A stretch of 64,000 bases of DNA from Ottelia alismoides. Taxonomy: Eukaryota; Streptophyta; Magnoliopsida; Alismatales; Hydrocharitaceae. Positions 26,101 to 38,100 of this stretch are shown here, piece by piece (position 1 is the first letter of the stretch; each line of letters opens with the position of its first letter). Under the pieces are notes generated by a model. That model had not been told where the DNA came from, did not search any database, and saw only the letters and a program-made list of their open reading frames with translations. The position numbers and the translations under genes are program-made. The DNA lies in NCBI GenBank assembly GCA_037367405.1, contig JAZKJV010003356.1:434001-498000 (forward strand). The letters are read 5' to 3'.

Positions 26101-29100
26101 GCTGAGGGGGTATGGTGTGCATACTTTACAAAGCCATGTATGGCCTTAAGCAGAGTCCGACGACATGGTTTCATAAGCTCTCAGAGTTGATTGAACAACA
26201 AGGATTTGTCAGATCCATTGCAAATCACTCTCTTTTTGCTGGGAGAACCCAGAGAGGTACTGCTGCTGCTATTCTGGTCTATGTTGATGACATTATTATT
26301 ACAGGGGGTGATGAACATGGCATTTAGACGGCTAAGAATTTCCTTTGACAGTAGTTGGTCGATCAAGGACCTTGGCAAGCCGCGTTACTTTCTTGGTCTA
26401 GAATTTGCAAGAAATCAACATGGTATGGTATTGACGCAAAGGAAATACGTCACTGACCTCCTATTTTAGATGGACATGACAGGTTGTAGACCTGCTACTA
26501 CTCCAATGGATCCCAATGCTAGGTTATATGATGATGACCTTGAAGAAATGGATAAGAGATGATACATAACGCTAGTTGGGAAGCTGTTGTATGTCACTAT
26601 CACCAGGCCTGATATAGCATTTGCTGTTAGTGGAGTCTGCCAGTTTGTGGAGCAATCCGGGCAGGTTCACATGGATGCAATTTACATGATCTTGAGGTAT
26701 CTGAAGTCTTCTCCAGGTGCAGGACTTTTATTCAGAAGAGACATGCCTGTCTGTCACTGTTACAATATATGATGATGCAGACTATGCTAGGTGTCCCAAG
26801 GACAAGAAGTCCACTTCAGGCTTCACTGTGTATATAGGTAGTTCGTTAGTTTCATGGAAGAGTAAGAAACAAACGATTGTGGCTAAATCTAACGCTGAAT
26901 TAGAATATAGAGCTATGGCTCAAGGGCACACGGAAATGATGTGGGTCAAGTCTGTTCTGACTGACCTAACTATTGAGGTGCCTCTTTCTATGCACCTCAA
27001 ATGTGATAATCAAGACGTTTTATTCATAGCTAATTATCCAGCCTTCCATGAAAGAACAAAGCACATCGAAGTGGATTGCCATTACACTCATGATCTAATT
27101 TAGACGGGACTTATTTCCACCTCTCACATTGCTTTTGGCGACTAGATTGCAGATATGTTTACCATAGCTCTTGTGAGGGGTCCTTTTCACCATGGCTATT
27201 CCAAGCTGAGCATGATAGACGTATATGCTCCAGCTTGAGGGGGAGTGTTAATATATCTCATTATCTTTATTTTGTATTTTCTTATTTCTTCTGTCCACTT
27301 TATGTAATTTTCCCTTAGATATTTCTCCTATATAAGAGAGCTCTAGGGCTATGATGAATTCCAACTTTTCATTTCACGCCTTTCCATAGTGTAAAGGTGG
27401 TTGGCTCAAACTTTAGAATAAAATTTTGTAATAGTCCAATCAGGGTCTGGTGTTAGTGCAGTGTGCCTACCACCTAAATGACCAGGGTTCAAATTCCACC
27501 ATTGCGTGGGTGCATTAGGTAGTCGTCAACCAGCGTAAAAATTAGTCGAATCTTTCAACATGGATTTGAGCAAGAATCCATGTAGCCGACCCTACTTATA
27601 GTGGGAGAAGGTTGCACCATTTTTTAATAGTCTAATTAGGGTTTGGTAACGTTTGACTTTGCATCGATTCCTAGAATGATGCCTATGATGTGGTGGGTGG
27701 GGCCATCGAGAGGCGGCTTGCAGTAACATTTTATTGTGTTTCTACTGTGGGAAGGATGGTCATCCACACTGTTGGAGTATTTGGTTGTGCGCCATATGAG
27801 TTGTAGGAGGGTAAATGGATTTCTCCAGGATCCATTTACCCCATCCATATGTTTAGTCCCACATCTACTAGTGGTGGGACTTGGAGGCTCTGTGGAGGCT
27901 ATATAAGGAGCCCCAGACCTCTTGTATCCATTGAGAAAGTGCAATGAATACATACGCCCTCTGAGGCATTCTCTTGTTGTTTCATCCCGCTCCTTAGGGA
28001 GTAGGGTTCCACGTAAAATCTTTCTTGTTCTTCATGTTCTATATTTCTAGATTTATACTCTATTTTCTTTCCGCTTCCGCATTTTCTATTTTCTAACATG
28101 GTATTAGAGCGGGTTCGATTCTCGAGGAGTTTTATATTCTTTATTTTTGTATTCGAGATCCGATATATTGTTTTTTTTTTGAAGACCATTATTTATGTTC
28201 ATGATGTTCGTGATATAATATTCCGAGTTCAAACGGAAGATGAAGTTCATCTAGGGTTTTGTTGAAACCCTATTCTATGTCAACACCAATTTTTGGAGCA
28301 CGATGCTTGCGGTCCAGATGATATTCTAGATGATGCCCTTTCCCTGGAAAAACGCATGCGGTGCAACCAGGTCCTGGCAGTGCTCCAGTATCCATGCACA
28401 TCATCAGTGACGAGCCAGATCTCGCAAGGGCCCCTTGCTGCCGCAAGCAGACCTCACACGCAATGCTCTGCTGGCGGAACCACTTCAGAAAGACGCTGGC
28501 TCGATTGCATCTCGACCCTAAGAGCTGGCCAAGCCCAGCGGAAGCCCTAGCGGCTTCAGGCCCAACCCTGTTTCTCCTCCCTCGCGCAGGCGGCACAAGG
28601 GTTCTCCCTCAACACTCGGTGGTGCTCAGGCGATGCCGCACTCCATCTTGCGGCGCATCTGGCGCCCCTCCGATCACCACTCCCTCGCATCAACATCAAG
28701 TCTCTCCCGTCGAGTAGCTTCCTTTCTCTCCAGCGCGTGCGACGAGTCAATGCATGCTATGACTCCTCGCAAATGGACACCGCCCTTTCAGCTCATCAGC
28801 GCGAGCGATGATCTCCCAAGCGTCTCCTTCCCTCGCAACCATTGCGTGTACCTCCTCCTCGTAAACAGGCAGCGCACTCGACAAACCTCCATTTCAGGCG
28901 ATCACGCGAGCCCAGACGAGCTCCTGGCGCATGCCTGGAGCGCCTCCAGGCGGGCAACGACGACGCATCTGGCTCCTCGTGTGCCCTGTTTGCGTTGGTG
29001 GCGGCAAAATTTCTTAGGCGGCGCAGATTCAAAGGGCTTGCAAGTAGGTACCCTAAAGGGAGGGGGGCATACATTCAAGGGGCCCGAGCGGGCCAGATCA

Positions 29101-32100
29101 TGTTTTAAAAAAAATGCATATTTGAGGCCCAACGGTATAGTCTGTGAGGAGTTTTTTTAAGAGGGAGAGAGTTTTGAGAGAGAAGAGTTTGGGCCTAACA
29201 TTAGACCGAGTGGATTTGTAAAAAAAAGGGGAGTGAGAAAAAATAGGTGCGCACAATTAAAAAGTTCGTAAACAATTAAAAAATGCTTCAAAAAAATGAT
29301 TTCAAAAAAAAACTGTGCAATGGCTATTAATTTTTTTTGAGAATAGCCGAAAAAAGGGAATTTTTTTGAAAAAAAGAAGCCAATTTTTTTAAGTCCGGCT
29401 TATTGGTTTTATGTTGTTTTCCCCATATTATTGTCTTCTCCCAACATTGTCGATGTTCATTTTCTGACAAGTATGGGAGAAATGGGGAGTATATGTAGAG
29501 TCACATGTCTATTCAGATTCTCCAGATAATTATTCCAGACCATTTAGATTCCAGACTCTACAATTTAACTGTTGATCAGACTCGACGATGATGCATGCTA
29601 TCATTTGTCATGGTCTCCATTATTCTTGTTGTTTCGGCCAATATTTTCATATGAGCCATAGGAACTCCAGAGTTGAGGACCATTCCCTATGCCGGATGTG
29701 CAAGGGTTTTCTTGTGGTATCATAGGGAGTCAAGAGTAGAGTACCATTCTCTGAGCCAGATGGGAGAGACCCAGTTTAACACGCCAGCCCGTTCGTCTTC
29801 CTCTCATGCACGTCGTGAGAAGCAACGTCCTCGACAACAACCGACAGTTGTGCGCTTTGAGTTGATATTGTCTGTAGTGTCATGCATGGTGAGTTGAGTT
29901 TCTTTCTGTTTGTCTAAGCTGAGCATTACATGCTCTAGTTTGAGGGGGAGTGTTGGAGTTTTTGGTTGTGCGTCATATGAGTTGTAGGAGGGTAAATGGA
30001 TCTCTCCAGGATCCATTTACCCCATCCATATGTTTAATCCCACATCTACCAGTGGTGGGACTTGGATGCTCTGTGGAGGCTATATAAGGAGCCCCAGACC
30101 TCCTGTATCCATTGAGAAAGTGCAATGAACACATACGCCCTCTGAGGCATTCTCCTGTGGTTTTATCCCGCTCCTTAGAGAGGAGGGTTCCACGTAAAAT
30201 CTTTTGTGTTTCGAATGGCAACAATGTTGACGTGAGATATTTGAAAGTTGAGATATTCTGCCTACCTTTACGTTGCCGTAACCCCAAAATAGTGCACATG
30301 GCTTTGGAAAAGGTTGGGTATGTGATATATATAGTTTCCAATGGTCTGTAAAAGGCTGCATCCATCAATATATTGGTTGCTATTGTTTGTATAGGTAACC
30401 TAATTCTAAAATTCCTCGACTTCCAGGTTGGTAGGACTTCACACTTTAAAGCTTCGTGAAGTGGCATAAGAGAATCTTTAGGTATGGCCCCATCTCACAT
30501 TGATTGTGCTAACTCAAGTTGTCACATGAAGGATGGTGTGTTTATATGGGATTCCGACAACCGAGGATCATTGCATTTGTCTTTATCTGTAAGGATGCTG
30601 TTGTGAGCCATTTGGAGGATCCTCGACCCTCCACCCCCCTGCACTAGCCTGTTGCCAACATGCACTCACCTAAGCGTCGGAAAGGAACTCTATTTAGACA
30701 CAACCTACTACTCTCAAAAAATAATCAACTACTCTCCGAACATACATCGACATTTTAAATCAGGTAGGGGAGTTTTAACCTCTCATGTACTAAGAGTAGG
30801 TCTACCTAGGAGATATCTCCTCCTAGGAATATAATTCAGTACACAAGAAAACAATAATCTCCCCTGCCTCAAATCCTCTAGCAATTAGAAAAAGATAGGG
30901 AAGGTGCTATGCTACTTTCGTTGAATGTTCTATTGTTCAGTTTCGAGGGGAATCACATGAACCATTATGCAAAATTTTGATGATGACACAATGGATTCGT
31001 TTGTTGTTGAGCAACAAAATGGGTATTGGGATTGGGGTGATCTCTCAACCCGTAAAAGGATTTGTGGAGTAGCAGAAGCAACAGGTAGTGGCAAAGCCAT
31101 TGTTTTTCGTGGTCATGATCATCGGGAAGATGATGTTGGAAACAATTGGTTTCAACTGCGACATTGGAGGCAATTGTGTAGGAAGTGTTAGTGGTGATAG
31201 CCTCGTAAGAAGTGGTGCATGGTAGATGTGGTGAATGCAGGCGTTTCTCGCATTTTTGAACCTCTACTTGTTGGGAGTTGAGAAGGGGTCAGGCTTTCAA
31301 ATATTTCAAGTTTGGTTATGCACCTCATTGGGTTGATGTGTTCATTGCACTTTCTCTCTCTGATACAATGGATCTAGCGCTTCTTATATAGCCCCTACTG
31401 ACCCTCCAAGTCCCGCAACAGGTAGATGTGTGACTAAACCACTGGATGTGGTAATTGGACTCTAGAGGGATCCAATAACCCTTCTACACAAGAGTGACAC
31501 ATATACTCCAACACTCCACCTTAAGATGGAGCATGCAATGCTCAGCTTTGACACATAGAAAGAGATCACTCAAACTCACAATACAAGGCACTACGGGCAA
31601 TATCAACTCAACTCATACACAACTGCCGGTTGCTGTCGAGGACATTTCTTCTCATGCCGTGCAGGTGAGTAGGAATAAAAATGCTGGAGTTTGAGTCGAA
31701 CTGGGTCTCCTCATTGGAGAACACGTGCTCTGTACTGTGCCTTTCAGAGTCACTAAAACTGAACGAGTCTCCTCGTTGGAGTACTCTGGCTCGCCACATG
31801 TAGAAGACCGAATCATGTGGACAATTGCTTGATGAATCTGTGATTCATCACTCTAAAAGATGAAAATTGAGCTCCATTCCCAAGTCACTACTTGCATTTA
31901 TTCATTTAAATTGCATTTCTAGCACTCATGCATATATAATTAATATTCATGTTTTCGTATGCATAATTGCAGTTAATAAGAAGCTCAAAAACCTTGTACA
32001 TTATCACATATATATTACCCTAACTTCCCTTAGTTTTAATTATTTTTTACTAATTCCAAATTAAATAAAATCAACTCCATTGTGTACATATTACTAACAA

Positions 32101-35100
32101 TAATCAAGGAAAAATATCAAAAAATAATAACATGAATATTTGCCAATTAATACCCAAACCCTACTTTGGAGATCAAAGTCGTAAATGTCAATCTATCTCT
32201 CTCTCTCTTACAGTCTCATATGAATCCATACTCACTTTTAGATTAATGTACGCTCAATTATTTATAAAACACAATCAAATTCTAAAGAATCAAAGTTCGT
32301 ATGTGAAACTTGGGTTTTGGGACCTCATTGTATATTGCACATTTTGATTATTTTGTCCTTAATATTTTATTTACAAAATTCATTCATTTTGATTTGTTTA
32401 TTTTTCATTTTTCTTTCATTTATGCTTTATTAAATTGTGTAAAAATTCAGATCCAAATTGAATCAAAAATCAAAGAAAGAAATCTCTCTGAGTCTTTAGA
32501 TATGTCCCCTTCATTATACTTCTGTATTTTCTTAATTGTTAAAAATACAAAAAATAGATTAGTATGTATTTATTTATTTTATATTTATCTAATTTTATCT
32601 TGCATTTTTACTTTATTTAAAAATCTTAAAAAGTGTAAAACAAAAAATATGGGTATTTTATATCCATGTACCACCAAAAATACATTTGTACATATGATCT
32701 CTTTTGTTTTTCATTTCTTCACGAAAGTTGTAGATCTCGTCGAGAAAAACAACTTTCATGTAGGCTACTTTTTCATTTGATGTCATTTACTATTTTTATT
32801 GATTTTTTTAAATTTCTTTTCGTATTTTCTGGGAGCGACACTTGGTAGCTCTAGGAGCTGCCATGTGTCCCTCCTCTTTTATTCCCTTTTATCCTATTAT
32901 TTTATTTTATTTAAATTTTATTTTTTGCGCCACGTTGTGCATTTTCTACCATTGGATCTGGGCCGATCCAATGATCCAGATCCCTTCCTCTTCCTCCATC
33001 TCTTTCCTTCGCGTCGCCCGTGATCGACATCTCCTGCAACCTCCGCGATAGCCCCAGGATGAGCCCTAGCTCCGTGTTGCTTCGCTCCACCAGCGCCTTC
33101 GCCGATCGTCGCAACCACCACCCCAACTCAACCCCGCTCCGCTTGCGCTTCATCGTCTTCGATCGGAGCTTCAGTTGCGATATTGAAGCGTTACTATCAC
33201 AACTCCTCCCTCTGCCGTAGACAACTCCACTTTTCCTTGACATCAGCTCCTCTGGGCGCCACAACCACCGTCCCCTGGGTCACCACTGCACCCCCGCTTC
33301 GACAACGCCACTGATCGCCTCTGCCACCGTTCGATCGGGCACCAACCGTTGATCCAACGATCATAAGACCGCCATGTCGTTGCCCGAGTCCTCTGTCTCT
33401 AGTGGATCCGGAGCGAGCGTCGCCTACCACATGTGCGCTTGGCTACACGAGCCTCGTCTGCTTGCCCGATCCTTGCTCCGCTGCACGTGCCCTCTACGTG
33501 CAGTGTGGGGCAAATTTTGTCGAAGCTTCGACTTTCCCGAAGAATTATGCAAAGGTCCCTGCCGCACAATAGACACATGCCCGATACATGTGCGTGTGGT
33601 AAAATTGCAGCGATCCGCACGCGAGAATTGGTAAGTTAAGTAGCTTTTAATATATAAATTGCATTTTATACCCCTGTCTTTGCACATTTATTTGAACCAT
33701 CATTTAACATCATATTTTTATTTCAAAAATTGCACATTGTGGAACAATTAACTCTCTATCATTTGAGGAAATGAATGTATTTTTAGAGCTGTGATTGATT
33801 TATTATTAATATTTTGACGATTAATTGTCATATTTTACAATAGTGGGCTCTTTAATTCGTAGTAATTCTATTCATCGCTCAAAAAAGTCTCAAAAAATTA
33901 CATATTGTAAGATTATTTATGTTCTATATTGTGCTAAAAAAATCATTGCATTTTCATATTTCATTTTCTTAGAATAAATTAAGCGGTGATAGATGCGATT
34001 AATTTTTAATGCTCGGTACACTTGATGCTTTTAGGAATTAGATTTTTTCCTGGTTAATTTTAGTTATTAATCAAGTTTTCTATTTATCAAAATAATTTAT
34101 TGAAAATCCCACTGTTTGTGTTTTTTAATTTGCCTAAAATTCATTTTACATCAAAAAATCCCAAAAAATTCACAACCGGTTAATTTCATCACAGTTAACT
34201 TACCAACAAATCTTCATAATTTTTACATCTCATTTGCAAGAAAAGTTGTAGAAACGCATATAGAAGTGTCCTTTTTGCATTTCCATCATATTGCCTAAAA
34301 ATATCGAAAAATTCCGCTTTGAAAACATACATTAGGTTTGATAAATTGGACCTTAAGTTGTTCCTTTGTCTCGTTTAGTCGACCCTGGAGCTTGCCCATG
34401 TTAAATAAACTCATAGTCGCACATTGCTAAGTTGTTTAATTTTTTTGTTCGTGTGGTTAATTTTTCATTGATTCCTAAGTGACTGACTATAAAATTAATT
34501 GATAAATTTATTAGGGTATTTTCGATCTCGTCATTGCTTCATCTCTGAAGGGCCGAATTGAAACGGATGTGGAAAAACATCCTCGTCGATGTCCATGGTC
34601 GCTGGGAATGGAGTCTGAAAGTCTCATCATCGAAGAACTGGGTCTCTCCCATATTGGCTCAGAGAATGAGATCTCTACTCTGGAGTCCCTATGAGACCAC
34701 ATGAAAACCCTAGCCTACAATGGCATATATGATGAGATCTCTACTCTGAAGTCCTTATGGATCACATCAAACTCTGAGACTAAAAACAAAGATGGGGACT
34801 AGACAAATATAGGTCGCAGGCATGTGCGCATTATACTGTGGACTTGGACCCAAATATCGAGTTTGAATTTGAACTGTAGAGTCTGAAAACTGGACTGGCA
34901 TCTGGACTGGAGAATCTGAAACTGAATCAGAGCCACATAACTTTACACAATACTCCCCTTTTCTCCCATTCTGGTCGGACTATGACGCGACCAAGTCGGG
35001 AGAGGACAAGAAGATGGGAGAAAAAAAATTCACATAAGTTGATACCAAAATTTTTCTCGACTTTTCTTCTTCCCCTTTTTAATCATTTTTTCATACAGAT

Positions 35101-38100
35101 TCTTTTTGTACGATCCTTCCTTTTTCTTGGCTATTCCTTCCTTTTTTTATAGCCGTCACCTTTTATAGCCGTTCATTTCTTGTTCCCCGATTTTCTTCTC
35201 AATTTTTTTAAAACACGACCCAAATTGGACTAAAAAACCTCTCAGCCCTTTTTTTCTATTAGCAACATTCAACCAACTTGGGCCTAAAAAAAGCAGCACC
35301 CTTCCTTTTGTTTGCATTGCAGCTGACCTCTCCTCATTTTTTTATAAAATGAAAGAAAGAGGTATCTGGTCCCCTGCACCCTCACGCTCGAGTAGGGTTT
35401 CTCAAAGAAACAATCATTACGTCGCCACTTGAAGCTCGGTTGGAGGAGCCTTTGATCTTGCCACTGAGGGCCCTCATTTGTTCGAGAGCCCATGCCATCG
35501 AGTGTTGGATTGTGCGCAATGGGCTCCGCCGCCCACGATGTTGCGCGCGATGGGGCTCCGTGCTCCGCCTGAAGCTTGATTCTCTTGCTAAAATTAGGGT
35601 TCAAGAATTTGAACCTAGAACTGAATCTAGAACTTCAATTGATCATACAGATCTTTGAATAACAGATGAATATGCATAATCTTCAGAGTAATCTTTAAGA
35701 ATAAGCAGCAAAATTGAATCTCGAGCAAATCATGAACATAAATAAATCCTTAAGAATCGAACCCTCTCTGATGCCACGTTAGGAAACGAAGAATGCATAA
35801 TCGTAATATCAGAGATATCGAATAAACAATAAGAACAACATGAGTTTATGTGGAACCTACTCCCTAAGGAGTGGGATGAAACCACGAGAGAACGCCTCAA
35901 AAGGCTGATGTGTTCATTGCACTTTCTCTCTCTGATACAATGGGTTCGGGGCTTCTAATATAGGCCCCACTAACCCTCTACGTCCCACAACTGGTAGATG
36001 TGAGACTAATCCTTGTTTGCAAAAACGAAAGACGAAACGAGACATTTTCCTTGGAAGTAAGGTAAGGCGTAGCCTTGAGGCGTATCCTGGAGGCAGTCGA
36101 GGTGTAAGCCTCAGCTTGTATTAAAAAATAATTGCAAAATATATAACAAATATATTTATTGGTGAAATAATCTAATCTGACAGACATATAATATATAGTA
36201 ATTATTATATGATGATATTATGAAGATAAGAACTTGAAAAATAGGATATGTCAATGCCATAAACTTTTCTACTAAATTTCTACCCAATCAAACGGAAATA
36301 AATGGCTATAGTTATCTTTAAAATATTTATCAAAAAGGGATTGGCTATAATTGTCATTAAATATATCAAAGTTGTAGATATGAATCATATGATTTAAATC
36401 CTAATTGTTTGTTGTACTGAATCAAGATGAAGAACGGTCTGATGTTCCCCCGTGCCATCATGCCCTACCCATACGAGGGTCTTGCTGTCCCAAAATTTTT
36501 CTAATATGAGTACTCGAATTCACACACAGTTTAAGGGTGTTATAGTAAGTAATTTGACATGTTAATGGTAAGTATGAATATGAAAGATGCCAAATTTAAG
36601 CATTCATCATGCATAAATATATACTCAACAATTAGGCATTTATAAACATATGAAAATATCAATAGTACTAATTATTTTCCTTTAAAAGTGCTTGAATAAA
36701 TCCCTAACGCATCACGTTGCGCATCGTCCCGTCCCGCCTCACCTCGATCGCGTCAAACATCTGAGGCGGTTGCCTCGAGGCTCTTTCGCTCCACCCCGTT
36801 TTGCATCACGCGCTTTTGCACATCGAGGCACGTTTTATAAACCCATGGACTAATCAACTTGATGTGATAATTGGACCATAGAGGGAGATCCAATTACCCA
36901 TATACATAAGAGTGACACACATACTCCAACAATATCAATAGCTCATCACTTTGTTGTTTATCCATGTATTACATTGGGGATTAATCCTATACATGCATGC
37001 ATGTATGCATATCATGCTATGCTTGGTTTATATGGTATATTGTGTGCATGTGTTCAACGTCCGAATACACACAATTAGGATTTATGATAATATATTATAT
37101 GAATCTTTAAAGATTGGGAGTTTATGAAAATATAGTTATGTTTAGTAATTGTTTGTGTATTTCTATATAAATTGAGGCTTATGCCTCGACTGTTTCGAGG
37201 CTTATGCCTCATGTCATGACAAATCCTCTCGAATTGTCTCACATTTGTTAATACCTTTGTGTGGACCCCATGAGGTTGTGACACACTATCTTTCGATGTG
37301 CATCAAGGGCTCCATGTTCTAGTTACTATTGAAAATGGTGTGCGATGTTGGGGTTGGCAATGACGGTGACAGTAACTTAATGTACAAGGGTAGCAATAGC
37401 TCAATGAGTGGTGACGAAGGTGGCTTGGCAAGTGCTTCCAGTGGCTCATCACCAACCAGTGGCACCTTTTACGGATGCCTTTCAAATCGTGAGCTTGGTG
37501 CAACCAAGATTTGATGTAGCTTTTTAAAAGGACACATTAAGACGTGGTGGCTAGAATCCCTGATCGACTCCTATAGAAGATGCATTCTAGAAATTATTAA
37601 ATCTCTTAAGCACAAGATGGTCGGATTAAGTCTAAACCTTTGGCTCGGTGACTTGGTTAACAGGTTGAACAACACTCAAGTTGCGTTGCAGTAGAACAAT
37701 ATTAAAGAAGGTTTGTCTTTGAACTTCAAGCCAAGCTTAGATGAAATCACAAGGGGAAAAACAATCTTAAATATTCCCGCCTGTTATCTTGCAATAAGAT
37801 AACAATCTTAAGGATTGTGCTAGGATTTCAAATTTTTACATCAAAAATATAGGGATACTTCATCCTGATCTTGTCCTTTACTTCCCACGCAGTCTCTTCA
37901 AATGACTAGTTATGCCATGGGTCCTTTACTAAAATCTCATTCCTAAACCTTTTTTGTCATATCTTCATAAGACATGAAGGATTAATTCTAACCTTAATTT
38001 GATCAGTTTTCGAGTAAATGCGCTTAGTAACATCCAAGGTGCTATGAAAGAAATTTTTTTAAAAAGGTCTGTCTTCGAACTTCAATGCCTCCACCCAAAG

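Larger units (their letters stand above)
13044..27388 (+). mobile_element. Ty1/copia LTR retrotransposon, Copia C, with nested insertions
   Basis: The LTRs at 13044-13193 and 27246-27388 are flanked by a perfect 5-bp target duplication GTGTA (13039-13043 and 27389-27393). The PBS TGGTATCAGAGC follows the 5' LTR and a polypurine tract precedes the 3' LTR. The span is 14.3 kb because three other elements lie inside: a miniature element (13412-13895), an L1 LINE (15225-20920) and a Mutator-like element (22427-25543). Without them it is about 5 kb, a normal Copia length. LTRs differ by roughly 8% by hand count. Coding regions are full of stops. It sits in intron 4, in sense with the kinase gene. 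Confidence 0.94.
27770..30206 (+). mobile_element. Non-autonomous LTR element D
   Basis: The 5' LTR (27770-28098) is followed by PBS TGGTATTAGAGC at 28099-28110. The interior of about 1.84 kb ends in polypurine tract TTTGAGGGGGAG and a 3' LTR beginning at 29951 that is cut off at about 30206. The interior contains no gag or pol motif. A GC-rich block at 28300-29090 has long but unrecognised frames. The end of the interior is shared, inverted, with elements E and F. It is too short to encode a polyprotein, so it fits a TRIM/LARD-like parasite of Copia machinery. Confidence 0.8.
31331..36931 (-). mobile_element. Non-autonomous LTR element E with two insertions
   Basis: Same family as D and F, on the minus strand. 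The 3' LTR remnant is 31331-31513, next to the complement of a purine tract (31514-31530). The PBS complement ends at 35776 (TGGCATCAGAG read on the minus strand), and the 5' LTR runs 35777-36931. The interior shows no gag or pol. Two other sequences lie inside: an AT-rich block at about 31860-34530 in the interior and a hAT-type element at 36012-36847 in the 5' LTR. The interior around 34535-34720 matches element F at 56085-56260. Confidence 0.78.

Noticed and set aside
28633..29160. 175-codon frame in element D as a captured gene
   Set aside because: No recognisable domain, and equally long frames exist on the other strand. Kept only as a GC-rich block worth a search.
30967..31191. 74-codon frame as a small gene
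   Set aside because: Short, without a domain, flanked by truncated LTRs and not supported by splice or promoter signals.
32310..32780. 156-codon frame with many Phe, Ile and Leu residues as a membrane protein
   Set aside because: The region is about 75% A+T, so hydrophobic codons are expected. There is no conserved motif, and it lies in an inserted AT-rich block.
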